Source: Sulfitobacter sp. W027
Lineage (GTDB): Bacteria; Pseudomonadota; Alphaproteobacteria; Rhodobacterales; Rhodobacteraceae
Length of the DNA stretch: 64,000 nt
NCBI RefSeq assembly: GCF_025143985.1
Contig: NZ_CP083564.1
Span: forward strand, 2,047,501 to 2,111,500
Reading direction: 5' to 3'
Shown here: one piece after another, positions 25,335-33,918 of the stretch
Layout of the letters: every line of letters starts with the position of its first letter
Position numbering within the stretch: position 1 is the first letter of the stretch
Position numbers and translations under genes: made by a program
The notes under the pieces: model-generated
Databases searched by the model: none
What the model saw: only the letters and a program-made list of their open reading frames with translations
Told to the model about the DNA's origin: nothing

Positions 25335-26948
25335 CTAATCGAGTACATCGCTGTCCCCTTGCGCCTTGTCGCGCTTTTCCGCAAGGCTTTTTGCGGCATA
25401 ATATTCCGGTGTGCCGCGGAGGAATCGGTGCTGGTAGTAGTCGATGATCATTTCATTTTCCTCTTCGGTGAAAACCAAATCGGAGCACAAGGTCTCCATG
25501 AGCTCGGCGCTGCGAGATTGGGACATTTTTGCATAGTGCTTCTCGGTGATTTGTTCATCCGAATGACCGAGATTCATAGACCAGGCTTTGCGCTGCTCAT
25601 GTGAACGGCACATCTGCGCGCCCAGAGCTTTGAGAGTGTGTCGTGCCGAATGCGGCGTGTAAATTTTGCCAGACCGCCCTGACGCCTTGGCAAAGGCGTC
25701 CTGCAAGGGCTTGCTCGAAGCCAGAGGCTCAACCGGAGTAGCTCTTGGCGTCTGGGCCGCAAGCTTCTTGCCGTCTGGGAACAAGGCGTCCTGGGGCTCA
25801 AATCCAAAGTCTTGCAGCTCCTTGACCCAAGACAAGAAGACTTCCTGAAACGCCTCGGTCCGCGGGAACCACTTTGCACGATAAGTCTTGCCGTTTTTGG
25901 CCGGAACATCCCTTGCGTCCTGCACGACCGAGCAGCTGTCAAAATCAATGTGCTTAATGCGAAGCGCGGAAAGAGCAGCTGCCCTAAAGCCTGAGATAAA
26001 GGCAAGAGCAACCATCGCGCGATCACGGCGCTGGATAACACTCTTTTCCGGCATCAACTCGATCATGCGCCACGCTTCATCCAGCGTAGGGTATACCTTA
26101 AGCCGCTCCTTTGATTGCGCCGTCGAAGCGCTGCGAGGGAGGGCGAAGTAGTCCGGGATACTAGAGCTTAAGCGGCGGTAACCCTCCTGCCCGCGAAGCC
26201 ATTCGAAGAATGCCTTAAGGTGGGACGCCCGATGGCGAACCGTGGAACTGCTGAGGCCGCCCTGTTCTTTTGACCGGGTCAGCAAGCAAACCAGGTAGTC
26301 ACGATATTTCCCGGCGTGCTTGGGCTTGATTTTGTTGAAGTGCACACCGTTCAGAAACGTTTCGAAATCGCGGATGCTAACCAGATGCGCCTGTACCGTT
26401 TTCGGGCTGTACTTGCCCGCGAATGCTTGCCACTCGTAGACGATCCGGTCGTTGGTGGTGAACCATTCCACACCCCGAACCCCCTTATCCTTCCCAATAC
26501 CAGCCGGAGGCGTCGCTTTGCCTTCGTCTATGCGCGCCAGCGGCATGTTTGTATCGAGACATTCTTGTACTTTGTCGCACTCCATCGCACCTAGTAGCTT
26601 GTGTAGAGCTGCGCCGCAGTCGCAGCACGTCGCACGAGCGAGTGTGACCTGATTATCCCGGCACTGGAGCGAGAGAGTGCCGAGTTCTGGGAAAACAGCG
26701 CTACCGCACGCGATACACTTAAACTCGCCCGGTCGCAGGTGGTGACGGGTGCGTTCCGTCCGTTCCGTATGGAAGCGCTTGAGTTCTGCACCCCGGAACA
26801 GTTGCGGCAATGCCTTATCCGAGGGCACCAAGCCTGCACCCACCCAATTCGAAACGGTATTCCGAGACACTCTGAAAAGCGTCTGCACCTCCGCGACCGA
26901 ATAGACCTTCGTGTCGCTCGGCCGGATGTTGCGGTAAGATCGGCTCAC
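25335..26948 (-). CDS. Tyrosine recombinase with N-terminal HTH and Cys-pair region
   Basis: A 537-residue protein. Residues about 15-60 form an excisionase-like HTH (YSVAEVQTLFRVSRNTVSNW). Residues about 80-125 carry Cys pairs (CIACGSAVF, CRDNQ, ATCCDCGAALH), a likely zinc ribbon. The rest is a phage-type integrase: SAM-like core-binding domain (about 170-280), then a catalytic domain with SGFRAAALSALR, HSARHTLKA and LGHSDEQITEKHYAKM, so Arg, His-x-x-Arg, His and the Tyr nucleophile are present. GTG at 26948 overlaps the upstream stop (GTGA). The HTH and Cys-pair extension is unusual for an integrase and suggests built-in target recognition. Confidence 0.8.
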   Translation of the reverse strand: MSRSYRNIRPSDTKVYSVAEVQTLFRVSRNTVSNWVGAGLVPSDKALPQLFRGAELKRFHTERTERTRHHLRPGEFKCIACGSAVFPELGTLSLQCRDNQVTLARATCCDCGAALHKLLGAMECDKVQECLDTNMPLARIDEGKATPPAGIGKDKGVRGVEWFTTNDRIVYEWQAFAGKYSPKTVQAHLVSIRDFETFLNGVHFNKIKPKHAGKYRDYLVCLLTRSKEQGGLSSSTVRHRASHLKAFFEWLRGQEGYRRLSSSIPDYFALPRSASTAQSKERLKVYPTLDEAWRMIELMPEKSVIQRRDRAMVALAFISGFRAAALSALRIKHIDFDSCSVVQDARDVPAKNGKTYRAKWFPRTEAFQEVFLSWVKELQDFGFEPQDALFPDGKKLAAQTPRATPVEPLASSKPLQDAFAKASGRSGKIYTPHSARHTLKALGAQMCRSHEQRKAWSMNLGHSDEQITEKHYAKMSQSRSAELMETLCSDLVFTEEENEMIIDYYQHRFLRGTPEYYAAKSLAEKRDKAQGDSDVLD

Positions 26949-27355
26949 GAGCTCCCCCCTGGCTTGGCGGTCTTCACGCAGCTCGGGCGAACTACCTGCC
27001 CCTTGCCTCCCTGTGGCAATGAGGCTTCGTGCACAAGCAGGTCTGAAAGACGCCAACGCGTAACTCCGACCGAGAGCTTCACCGCCTCCGGCAAAGTCCC
27101 CTGCGCCGCCCAGCGCCACACGGTCTGGCGACAAATGCCGTAACGGTGAGCCACTGCTGTGTCCGGCAAGTAACGCTCATTTGGCGCTTCCTCTACTGAA
27201 GCAGCAAAAGTGGCCTTCTTCTGCTTCATGCGATTTGGTTTGGCCACCGGAGGGGGAGACTTCAGCTTGTCGCCCCGACGAGACGTGTATTCTGATAGCC
27301 CGGCAACGGAAAAAAGGTCGAGGCCTTCGTGCGGTTCGCGTGTTTTTTTAGACAT
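26945..27355 (-). CDS. AlpA/excisionase-like DNA-binding protein
   Basis: It encodes 136 residues: a basic, low-complexity first half (KKTREPHEG... KPNRMKQKK), then a MerR-like winged HTH (RYLPDTAVAHRYGICRQTVWRW) with the usual 'VTRWRLSDL' wing. Proteins of this type regulate or assist excision of integrated elements. AAAGG lies just upstream of the ATG. It is translationally coupled to the recombinase that follows. Confidence 0.7.
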   Translation of the reverse strand: MSKKTREPHEGLDLFSVAGLSEYTSRRGDKLKSPPPVAKPNRMKQKKATFAASVEEAPNERYLPDTAVAHRYGICRQTVWRWAAQGTLPEAVKLSVGVTRWRLSDLLVHEASLPQGGKGQVVRPSCVKTAKPGGSS

Positions 27356-27364
27356 CCTTTCACC

Positions 27365-27574
27365 TCACGCGTTCTGAGACGGATCGACGCGGTTTGCAGC
27401 GACCCATGCGTTTAGGTCGGAACCGCGATAGATGATCTTGCGGCCCAGCCGATAGAACGCCGGGCCTTTCATCTTGTGACGCCACTGCGCAAGTTTATCA
27501 CGATCGCCGATGATCTCGAGCTCGGGATCGCCAAGCAGATAGTTGCGATCGTTTTCGAAGAGATAAGTTAACAT
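27365..27574 (-). CDS. Small excisionase-like HTH protein
   Basis: It encodes 69 residues. The core 'DKLAQWRHKMKGPAFYRLG' followed by KIIYRGSDLNAW is the helix-turn-helix plus wing of the AlpA/excisionase group. AGAAGG is 6 nt upstream of the ATG. It probably controls the directionality of one of the two neighbouring integrases. Confidence 0.7.
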   Translation of the reverse strand: MLTYLFENDRNYLLGDPELEIIGDRDKLAQWRHKMKGPAFYRLGRKIIYRGSDLNAWVAANRVDPSQNA

Positions 27575-27613
27575 TGGATGCCTTCTGCTGCGTTGAATGT
27601 CAGCGGAAGGTGC

Positions 27614-28312
27614 TCAATCTCCGACGCAGAATCCGAGTCCCCGATTTCTAAATCTGGGACCCCAAATACCTGATTTGTAAGTAAAAGAAATTTGCTCCTG
27701 TCGCGGGACATACGGTTCGGAGGTACCGTTCGGACATGAACCTGAAAGTAGGCGGCGAATCTCTTCCGCGACGAAGAGCACCTCTCCAGCCGAAACTTTT
27801 CGATCTTCGCAGAAATCCATCGCCATCCCGAGATGGACTATACCGCGGTAGGTGCCCCAGCTCTTACGAACCACATCCTTGTCCTTCGCACCTCTAATCC
27901 CGTGATCCCTTCCAGCTAATGTGAGTTGGTATAGAATGCCGTCTTTCGTCTGAACGCCCTGTCGTTTGCCTTCCAGAACCGAAAGGTAGACTAATTTCCC
28001 TGCATGCTCCGCGATGTTGAGCCGGCGCTCGTTCCTATCTTCGTAGGTCCTGGAAACGCGAGAAAACTCATAAATGGCATCTTCTCGAACAGCGGCGGTT
28101 TGAGCTGTCCAAGTCACAAGCGACTTGTTGTCAGGTTCATCGGTCCAAGCGGGGCCTTCGCTTTCCGAGAGGGCTTTCAATCTATCAGCTATCACTACAT
28201 GCTTAACGTAATGCAGAGCTTTAACCTTGGCTTCGTGGGTCTCGGCGCTCAACGCTATTCGGAACAACTCCAAATAGAAGCCTTCCACCTCGTTAATCGA
28301 GAATGTCAGCAC
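27614..28312 (-). CDS. Unknown protein of the integrase operon
   Basis: A 232-residue soluble protein with no motif I recognise; helices predominate in the first two-thirds (EVEGFYLELFRIALSAETHE). The GTG at 28312 begins 2 nt after the integrase stop, so the two are coupled. Genes in this position in P4-type islands are often accessory to integration, but nothing here proves that. Confidence 0.6.
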   Translation of the reverse strand: MLTFSINEVEGFYLELFRIALSAETHEAKVKALHYVKHVVIADRLKALSESEGPAWTDEPDNKSLVTWTAQTAAVREDAIYEFSRVSRTYEDRNERRLNIAEHAGKLVYLSVLEGKRQGVQTKDGILYQLTLAGRDHGIRGAKDKDVVRKSWGTYRGIVHLGMAMDFCEDRKVSAGEVLFVAEEIRRLLSGSCPNGTSEPYVPRQEQISFTYKSGIWGPRFRNRGLGFCVGD

Positions 28313-28314
28313 TA

Positions 28315-29499
28315 TTAAAGTTCCTTCGGTTCATCTGACGCCACATATTTGGACCAATCGCGCATAAGCGCACGGCGCTTATCAAGTAGGTCAGAGCGTG
28401 CGTAGGCTCGCTCAACATCCGACCCGACCGAGTGCGCCAAACTTTTCTCGGCAACCTCACGCGGTACATTTCCAACCTCGGACGCCCAGTCCCGGAATGT
28501 AGATCGAAAGCCGTGCACGGTGACACCCTCCACATCCATTCGCCGCAGCAGCATGAGCATCGACATATTGGACAACGGCCTATGGCGCTTTTGACCTTCA
28601 AACACAAAATCAGACTTCAGTTCTCGTAGAGGTTCGATGATCGAGAGCGCTTCATCTGTGAGCGGAACGCGGTGTGCCACGCCAGTTTTCATTCGCTCTG
28701 CAGGACATGTCCAAAGCTGCTGCTCAAAATCAAGTTCTTCCCAGCGCAGTCCCAACACTTCTCCTGTTCTTGATCCAGTCAAACAGGTAAACATCAAGGC
28801 CTTTGCCGCCATCGCATTCCGGGTTTTCAACTTGGCATAGAAACTTGGCACGTCCTTCCAACCCATCGCGTTGTGATGCTTCACTTTGGCTTTCACCTTA
28901 GGCAGTGAGCCGGCATCCTTAATCGCTGTTACGGGGTTCTCCCCTGTGCGGAAACCTTTTGAACGCGCTACGTCCAGTACTGTCTTAATCCTCTGCGCCA
29001 ACCGCTTTGCAGTTTCGTGCTTCTCGGTCCAGATGGGCGCAAGGCAAATCATTACCTCAGGCTGGTCAACGCTATCGATCGGCATGCGCCCGATTTTGGG
29101 GAAGGCATAGTCGCGCAGTGTATTTATCCATTGCTGACCATGTTTGGCATTTTTCCATGTGGGCATCCTATCAATATGGACCTGCTGCGCCACCTGTTCG
29201 AACGTTGGCACCTCTTGGCGTGCATTGAAGCGCGGGTTCAGCCCCTGCTTGGCCATCCGACGATATTCTAGTGCCCGTTCGCGCGCTTGGTTCAACGTGA
29301 CAATATCCGCGCCTCCAAGACCAAAATCGGTGCGCAGCGGAGCGCCCTTCTTATTCTTCTGGCCCTTCACGACCACCCGTACGATCCAGCGTCGTGCGCC
29401 CGACGGATCGACCACTAGATAAAGGCCGTTGCCATCGCCATGACGCCCTGGGCCAAGATTTTCGACCAACTTCTTTGTCAGTTTGCCAGACAGCGCCAT
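28315..29499 (-). CDS. int: P4-type tyrosine integrase
   Basis: A 394-residue integrase of the bacteriophage P4/IntS type. It has an N-terminal DUF4102 arm-binding domain (ALSGKLTKKLVENLGPG, then DGNGLYLVVDPSGARRW), a core-binding domain, and a catalytic domain with TGSRTGEVLGLRW (Arg), HGFRSTFRDW (His-x-x-Arg) and LAHSVGSDVERAYAR (His, Tyr). It lies about 150 bp from the 3' end of tRNA-Ser and reads away from it, as expected for the enzyme that inserted this island. I chose ATG at 29499; a TTG ten codons upstream is possible. Confidence 0.92.
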   Translation of the reverse strand: MALSGKLTKKLVENLGPGRHGDGNGLYLVVDPSGARRWIVRVVVKGQKNKKGAPLRTDFGLGGADIVTLNQARERALEYRRMAKQGLNPRFNARQEVPTFEQVAQQVHIDRMPTWKNAKHGQQWINTLRDYAFPKIGRMPIDSVDQPEVMICLAPIWTEKHETAKRLAQRIKTVLDVARSKGFRTGENPVTAIKDAGSLPKVKAKVKHHNAMGWKDVPSFYAKLKTRNAMAAKALMFTCLTGSRTGEVLGLRWEELDFEQQLWTCPAERMKTGVAHRVPLTDEALSIIEPLRELKSDFVFEGQKRHRPLSNMSMLMLLRRMDVEGVTVHGFRSTFRDWASEVGNVPREVAEKSLAHSVGSDVERAYARSDLLDKRRALMRDWSKYVASDEPKEL

Positions 29500-29650
29500 C
29501 TCAAAAATACCACATTCTATACCACTCAAGGAACGAATATAGGCACAACCGAAAGAAACTCAAGGCAACCACAGATAACTGCTAAAGCGTTACAGGCGAA
29601 AGAAAAAATTCGCTGAAAGCAGCCCATCGAGATTAAACAAAAAGCTATTT

Positions 29651-29664
29651 TGGCGGAGGAGGTG
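29651..29664. repeat. Proximal attachment-site repeat (attR-like) in tRNA-Ser
   Basis: TGGCGGAGGAGGTG, the reverse complement of the tRNA 3' end plus CCA, identical to 3288-3301. It marks the core-side edge of the island. Confidence 0.7.
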
Positions 29665-29740
29665 GGATTCGAACCCACGGTACGCTCTCACGCACGCCGG
29701 TTTTCAAGACCGGTGCATTCGACCACTCTGCCACTCCTCC
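29651..29740 (-). tRNA. tRNA-Ser (anticodon UGA)
   Basis: A 90-nt cloverleaf: acceptor GGAGGAG/CTCCTCC, anticodon stem CCGGT/ACCGG with loop CTTGAAA (anticodon TGA), a long variable arm typical of serine tRNA, T-arm GGGTTCGAATCCC and an encoded CCA. Its 3' end is the island attachment site, and the gene is intact after integration. Confidence 0.95.
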
Positions 29741-29986
29741 GCAGCACGCTCCTCCTAGAGCGCCCTGATCGATTCGGCAAATGCACAATTTCGCCCGTAA
29801 CGCCCCCCCCAGCCTTGGGGAAATTCGCCGATCTGCCTCTCGCGGTCTTTTCACAGCCGTCTGGCCGGGCTACTGTGCGCCAAAGCCCCTTTCAGAGGGG
29901 GGTCGGGCGTGCCGATCCAACGGCGCGACATTCTCGCGGGACATGGGTCGCGGCGCGCGACGACAGCAGGCAAGGACATCAAAGGC
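29741..29986. other. Leader between tRNA-Ser and the SPOR lipoprotein gene
   Basis: About 246 bp with no family-like ORF; it should hold the tRNA promoter (leftward) and the promoter for the gene at 29987. Confidence 0.4.
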
Positions 29987-30886
29987 ATGAGCAGGGACAA
30001 TCAACCGTTGCGCACCAAGAAACGCCGCGCAGCGGGCTTGGGTGTGAGCATTCTGGCAATCGGATTGCTGGCAGGCTGTGAGGGCGGCGATTTCAGCCTG
30101 CCCTTCGGCGCAAAGGACGGTGCCAGCGCGCCGCGCAGCACCTCGACCAAACTGGTTGAGCGCGATGTCGAAGCACCCGAAGTATTCTCGGCCACAGATG
30201 AAGGGCTCTGGGACGGTCGCCCCTCGCTTGGCGGGGTCTGGGTGGCGCATCCGGACGTGACCGAACCGGAACGCGTGATCGTGCGCAATGAAGCCAATGG
30301 CAAATTCGTGATCGGCGCGCTGTTCCGGCGCGAGCGGGAACTGCCCGGCCCGAAATTGCAGATCTCTTCAGACGCCGCCGCGGCACTTGGCATTCTGGCG
30401 GGCGCCCCGGCCCCGTTGAATGTGACCGCCCTACGCCGCGAGGAAGGCGCCGCCTCTGAGGAAAGCTTTGAGACAGAAAATACCGGCGATGCCGCAGGCA
30501 CCCTTGCCGCCCCGGTGACGGCCACGGCACTGGAGCCAGCTGCAACGGCTTCGGCCAGCACCGCTGCCAGCGTCACCGCCAGTGCCACCCCGGCGGCGAC
30601 ACCGCCCGCCCCTGCGGCTCCGAAACCAGTGCGTCCGGCGAGCGGTGCCAAACTGTCCAAACCCTTCGTGCAACTGGGCATCTTCAGCGTTGAGGCCAAT
30701 GCCACCCGCACCGCCAAGCAGATGCGCGGCGCTGGCATGGTGCCCACCGTCAAGGAAAGCGCGATCAACAACAAACCCTTCTGGCGCGTGGTGATCGGCC
30801 CCGCCACAAGCCAATCCGAACTCGACGCCCTTCTTAAGAAGGTCAAAGCTGAGGGCTTTACCGACGCCTACGCCGTGTCGAACTGA
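29987..30886 (+). CDS. SPOR-domain lipoprotein
   Basis: It encodes 299 residues: a lipoprotein signal ending in the lipobox LLAGC, a globular middle, an Ala/Thr/Pro-rich linker (about 180-230) and a C-terminal SPOR domain (KPFVQLGIFSVEANATRTA to TDAYAVSN) that binds denuded septal peptidoglycan. Start at 29987 (MSRDNQPLR) rather than 29909, since the earlier residues are not signal-like. It is 22 bp upstream of the carboxypeptidase gene, fitting a shared role in cell-wall remodelling at division. Confidence 0.82.
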   Translation: MSRDNQPLRTKKRRAAGLGVSILAIGLLAGCEGGDFSLPFGAKDGASAPRSTSTKLVERDVEAPEVFSATDEGLWDGRPSLGGVWVAHPDVTEPERVIVRNEANGKFVIGALFRRERELPGPKLQISSDAAAALGILAGAPAPLNVTALRREEGAASEESFETENTGDAAGTLAAPVTATALEPAATASASTAASVTASATPAATPPAPAAPKPVRPASGAKLSKPFVQLGIFSVEANATRTAKQMRGAGMVPTVKESAINNKPFWRVVIGPATSQSELDALLKKVKAEGFTDAYAVSN

Positions 30887-30908
30887 CAAACCGGAGGAAA
30901 TGCTTCCT

Positions 30909-32099
30909 ATGATCCGCCTTTTTGCCGCCACCGTGGCACTGGTGCTGACGCTCCAGCCCGCCGCCGCCTTCGACACCCGCGCCACCGCCGCCTATGTGCT
31001 GGACCAGACCACCGGCACTGTGCTGCTGGCCAAGAACGCAGATGAACCGCTGCCGCCAGCCTCGATGTCCAAGCTGATGACGCTTTATATGGCGTTCGAA
31101 GCTGTGGAACGTGGCAAGCAGAACGGTGGGCTTGATCTGGTCGAGAAACTGCCCGTGTCAGAGCACGCCATGTCCTACGGCGGCTCGACCATGTTCCTCG
31201 ACACCACCGACCGCGTCTCGGTCGAAGACCTGATCCGGGGCATCATCGTGCTCTCAGGCAACGACGCCTCCGCCGTGATCGCCGAGGCCCTGAGCCCCGA
31301 TGGCACGGAATACGGCTTTGCCCGGTTGATGACACAGCGCGCGCAGCAGATGGGGATGACCAACTCGACCTTCGCCAATTCCAACGGCTGGCCACAGGCG
31401 GGGCATCTGATGTCGGTGCGTGACCTCGGTCTGCTGGCGAACCGGATCATCTCGGACTACCCGCAGTTCTACCCGCTCTTTGCCGAGCGCGAGTTCGCCT
31501 TTGATGGCCGCGCGCCACAGAACAAGAGCAACCGCAACCCTCTGCTGGGCCTCGGCATCGGCGCTGATGGGCTGAAGACCGGGCACACCAATGAAGCGGG
31601 CTATGGCCTTGTTGGCTCTGCCAAACAGGGGGACCGCCGGGTGATCTTTGTGCTCTCGGGCCTCGACAGCGCCGCTGCCCGCGCGCAGGAGGCTGAATCG
31701 GTGGTCAACTGGGCCTTCCGCCAGTTCACGCAGCGCGATCTGGGCGAAGCGGGCACCCGCATTGCCGATGCCCCGGTGGCCCTTGGCACGACCCAATCGG
31801 TGGGGCTTGAGCTAAAGGACAATCTGTCGATGCTGGTGCCGGTCACCGGCGGCGATGAGATCGCGGCAGAGGTGATCTATACGGGCCCTTTCCAAGCGCC
31901 AATCAGCAAGGGCGACGAATTGGGCGAACTGGTAATCGATCGGGGCGAATTGCCAGCCATGCGCGTGCCGCTGGTGGCTTCCGCCTCCATCGCGCCGGGC
32001 GGCTTCATGGTCAAGATGACCGCCGCCGCAATGCATTTAATGAACCGCCTCAACGCCGGGCCGCAGGCCGCCCCCGAAGTGGAAGCGGAAGCTTCGTGA
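30909..32099 (+). CDS. D-alanyl-D-alanine carboxypeptidase (penicillin-binding protein 5/6 type)
   Basis: It removes the terminal D-Ala of peptidoglycan stem peptides in the periplasm. Signal peptide (1-20, ending PAAA). The serine active site is intact: Ser52-Met-Ser-Lys55 (ASMSKLMTLY), the second motif LSGNDAS, and LKTGHTN. A C-terminal beta domain is present. The ATG at 30909 has GGAGG 11 nt away; the in-frame ATG at 30900 is only 2 nt from it and less likely. The stop overlaps tmk. Confidence 0.92.
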   Translation: MIRLFAATVALVLTLQPAAAFDTRATAAYVLDQTTGTVLLAKNADEPLPPASMSKLMTLYMAFEAVERGKQNGGLDLVEKLPVSEHAMSYGGSTMFLDTTDRVSVEDLIRGIIVLSGNDASAVIAEALSPDGTEYGFARLMTQRAQQMGMTNSTFANSNGWPQAGHLMSVRDLGLLANRIISDYPQFYPLFAEREFAFDGRAPQNKSNRNPLLGLGIGADGLKTGHTNEAGYGLVGSAKQGDRRVIFVLSGLDSAAARAQEAESVVNWAFRQFTQRDLGEAGTRIADAPVALGTTQSVGLELKDNLSMLVPVTGGDEIAAEVIYTGPFQAPISKGDELGELVIDRGELPAMRVPLVASASIAPGGFMVKMTAAAMHLMNRLNAGPQAAPEVEAEAS

Positions 32100-32740
32100 C
32101 GACTATAGAAAAGGCCCGCACGCCGGGTCTGTTTGTCACCTTTGAAGGCATCGACGGATCCGGCAAATCCACCCAAGCGCGACTTTTGGCAAACCATCTG
32201 TCCGCGCAGGGGCATGATGTGGTGCTGACCCGCGAACCGGGCGGCAGCCCGGGGGCCGAAGAAATCCGTGCGCTTGTCTTGCAGGGCGATCCCGATCGCT
32301 GGTCGGCGCAAACCGAAATTCTGCTGTTCACCGCCGCGCGGCGCGACCATCTGGAGCGGACCATTCGCCCCGCGCTGGAGGCAGGCAAGACCGTGATTTG
32401 CGACCGCTTTGCCGACAGCACAAGGATGTATCAGGGCCTCTCGCGGGGTGATTTGCGGCAGATGGTAGATGATCTGCATGCGCTGATGATCGGTGTGGAG
32501 CCTGATCTAACCATCCTGATCGACATGGACCCGGCAAACGGTCTCGAACGCGCCTTGTCGCGCCAGACAGCAGAAGAACGTTTCGAGGATTTCGGCGTCG
32601 AGCTTCAGGCGAAGATGCGGGCGGGTTTTCTCAGCCTTGCCGAGGAATTCAGCGACCGTTTCCATGTAATAGACGGTGGCCGCGATATTGACAGCGTGGC
32701 ACGCGATGTGACCGCAAGAGTTACGGCGCGATTGGGCTGA
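32096..32740 (+). CDS. tmk: Thymidylate kinase
   Basis: A 214-residue enzyme that phosphorylates dTMP to dTDP. It has the P-loop FEGIDGSGKST (17-26), the DRF motif in CDRFADSTRMYQG, the LID region SRQTAEERFEDF and TREPGGSPGA for substrate binding. GTG at 32096 overlaps the carboxypeptidase stop (GTGA). It is followed by holB, a common pairing of DNA-precursor and replication genes. Confidence 0.96.
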   Translation: MTTIEKARTPGLFVTFEGIDGSGKSTQARLLANHLSAQGHDVVLTREPGGSPGAEEIRALVLQGDPDRWSAQTEILLFTAARRDHLERTIRPALEAGKTVICDRFADSTRMYQGLSRGDLRQMVDDLHALMIGVEPDLTILIDMDPANGLERALSRQTAEERFEDFGVELQAKMRAGFLSLAEEFSDRFHVIDGGRDIDSVARDVTARVTARLG

Positions 32741-32792
32741 TCCACGCGCCCTGCCCGCTTCCCTCTGCGGCGAAACATGCTAGACCGATGCC

Positions 32793-33905
32793 ATGACAGA
32801 TGACGTCCCCCAGCCAGACCGCGTGGAAGGTGCCCGCCACCCGCGCGACACGCCGAAACTGATCGGCCAACAGGCCGCCGAGGCGGCTTTTCTAGACGCC
32901 TTCAACAGCGGTAAATTGCACCACGCGTGGATGCTGACCGGTCCGCGCGGTGTGGGCAAGGCGACGCTGGCATGGCGTATCGCACGGTTTCTTTTGGCCA
33001 CGCCTGACGCGGATGGCGGGATGTTTGATCTTCCCCCAGCTGACACCCTTAATATCGACCCCGAACACCCCGTCGCGCGGCGTGTGGCTGCCGGAGCCGA
33101 AGCGGGGCTGAAGTCCGTCACCCGTACGATCAACCCCGACACCAAGCGGATGCGCAAGCAGATCGTGGTGGACGACATCCGCGCGCTAAACGGCTTCTTC
33201 CAGATGTCCGCCGCCGATGGGGGCCGCCGCGTGGTCATCATTGACGACGCGGATGAGATGAACCCCAACGCGGCCAACGCGCTTCTCAAAATGCTCGAAG
33301 AACCGCCTGAGCGGGCCATTCTGCTGCTGCTGAGCCACCAACCCTCCAGCCTCTTGCCCACCATCCGCTCACGCTGCCGGACGCTGCGGCTTGGCACGCT
33401 GGACGCGGATCAGATGGCCGAGGCGCTGGCCGGGTCCGGTGTGGAGGTCGAAGGCGATCCAGCGGCCTTGGCAGAGCTCTCCGGCGGCTCTGTCGGTGGG
33501 GCGCTGCGGCTCTCGCTGATGGGCGGCGTGAGAACTTATGCCGACCTCGTCGGACTAATCTCCTCACTCCCTCAGATGGACCGAGGCCGCGCGATCAAAC
33601 TGGCTGAGGCTGCCGCGCAACGTGGAGCCGAGGCCAAACTTGACCTGCTCTTTACCCTGCTCGACCTGCTGCTGGTGCGTTTGGCCCGCACCGGGGCCAC
33701 CGGCGCACCGCCCGCGCAAGCCGCCTGCCCCGATGAGATTGCCGTGCTGCAACGGCTCTCGCCCAGCCCCGCACAGGGCCGCGCTTGGGCCGATGCGGCG
33801 CAGCAGATATCTGAGCGCGCCCGCCACGGGCTGGCGGTGAACCTTGACCCTGCCGCGCTGGTCCTAGATACCCTGCGGCAAATAGGCCAGACGGCGCCAC
33901 GATAG
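32793..33905 (+). CDS. holB: DNA polymerase III subunit delta'
   Basis: A 370-residue clamp-loader subunit. The AAA+ fold has GPRGVGKATLAWR, the Walker B-like VVIIDDADEMNPNAANALLKMLEEPP (conserved 'NALLK.LEEP' segment), and the sensor region SHQPSSLLPTIRSRC. The zinc module of some delta' proteins is not obvious here. It lies between tmk and the TatD gene on the same strand. Confidence 0.95.
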   Translation: MTDDVPQPDRVEGARHPRDTPKLIGQQAAEAAFLDAFNSGKLHHAWMLTGPRGVGKATLAWRIARFLLATPDADGGMFDLPPADTLNIDPEHPVARRVAAGAEAGLKSVTRTINPDTKRMRKQIVVDDIRALNGFFQMSAADGGRRVVIIDDADEMNPNAANALLKMLEEPPERAILLLLSHQPSSLLPTIRSRCRTLRLGTLDADQMAEALAGSGVEVEGDPAALAELSGGSVGGALRLSLMGGVRTYADLVGLISSLPQMDRGRAIKLAEAAAQRGAEAKLDLLFTLLDLLLVRLARTGATGAPPAQAACPDEIAVLQRLSPSPAQGRAWADAAQQISERARHGLAVNLDPAALVLDTLRQIGQTAPR

Positions 33906-33918
33906 CCGAAAGGACAGC

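Larger units (their letters stand above)
3288..29664. mobile_element. Integrated genomic island of about 26 kb at tRNA-Ser(UGA)
   Basis: It is bounded by 14-bp direct repeats (3288-3301 and 29651-29664), with a P4-type integrase reading away from the tRNA at the right end. The cargo is a type I restriction system with embedded toxin-antitoxin, a serine recombinase, a thiol/copper/cytochrome module, an IS1182-family element and a second recombinase module. No conjugation, replication or phage structural genes are visible, so self-transfer is not supported. Several recombinase remnants suggest it grew by successive insertions. Confidence 0.7.
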
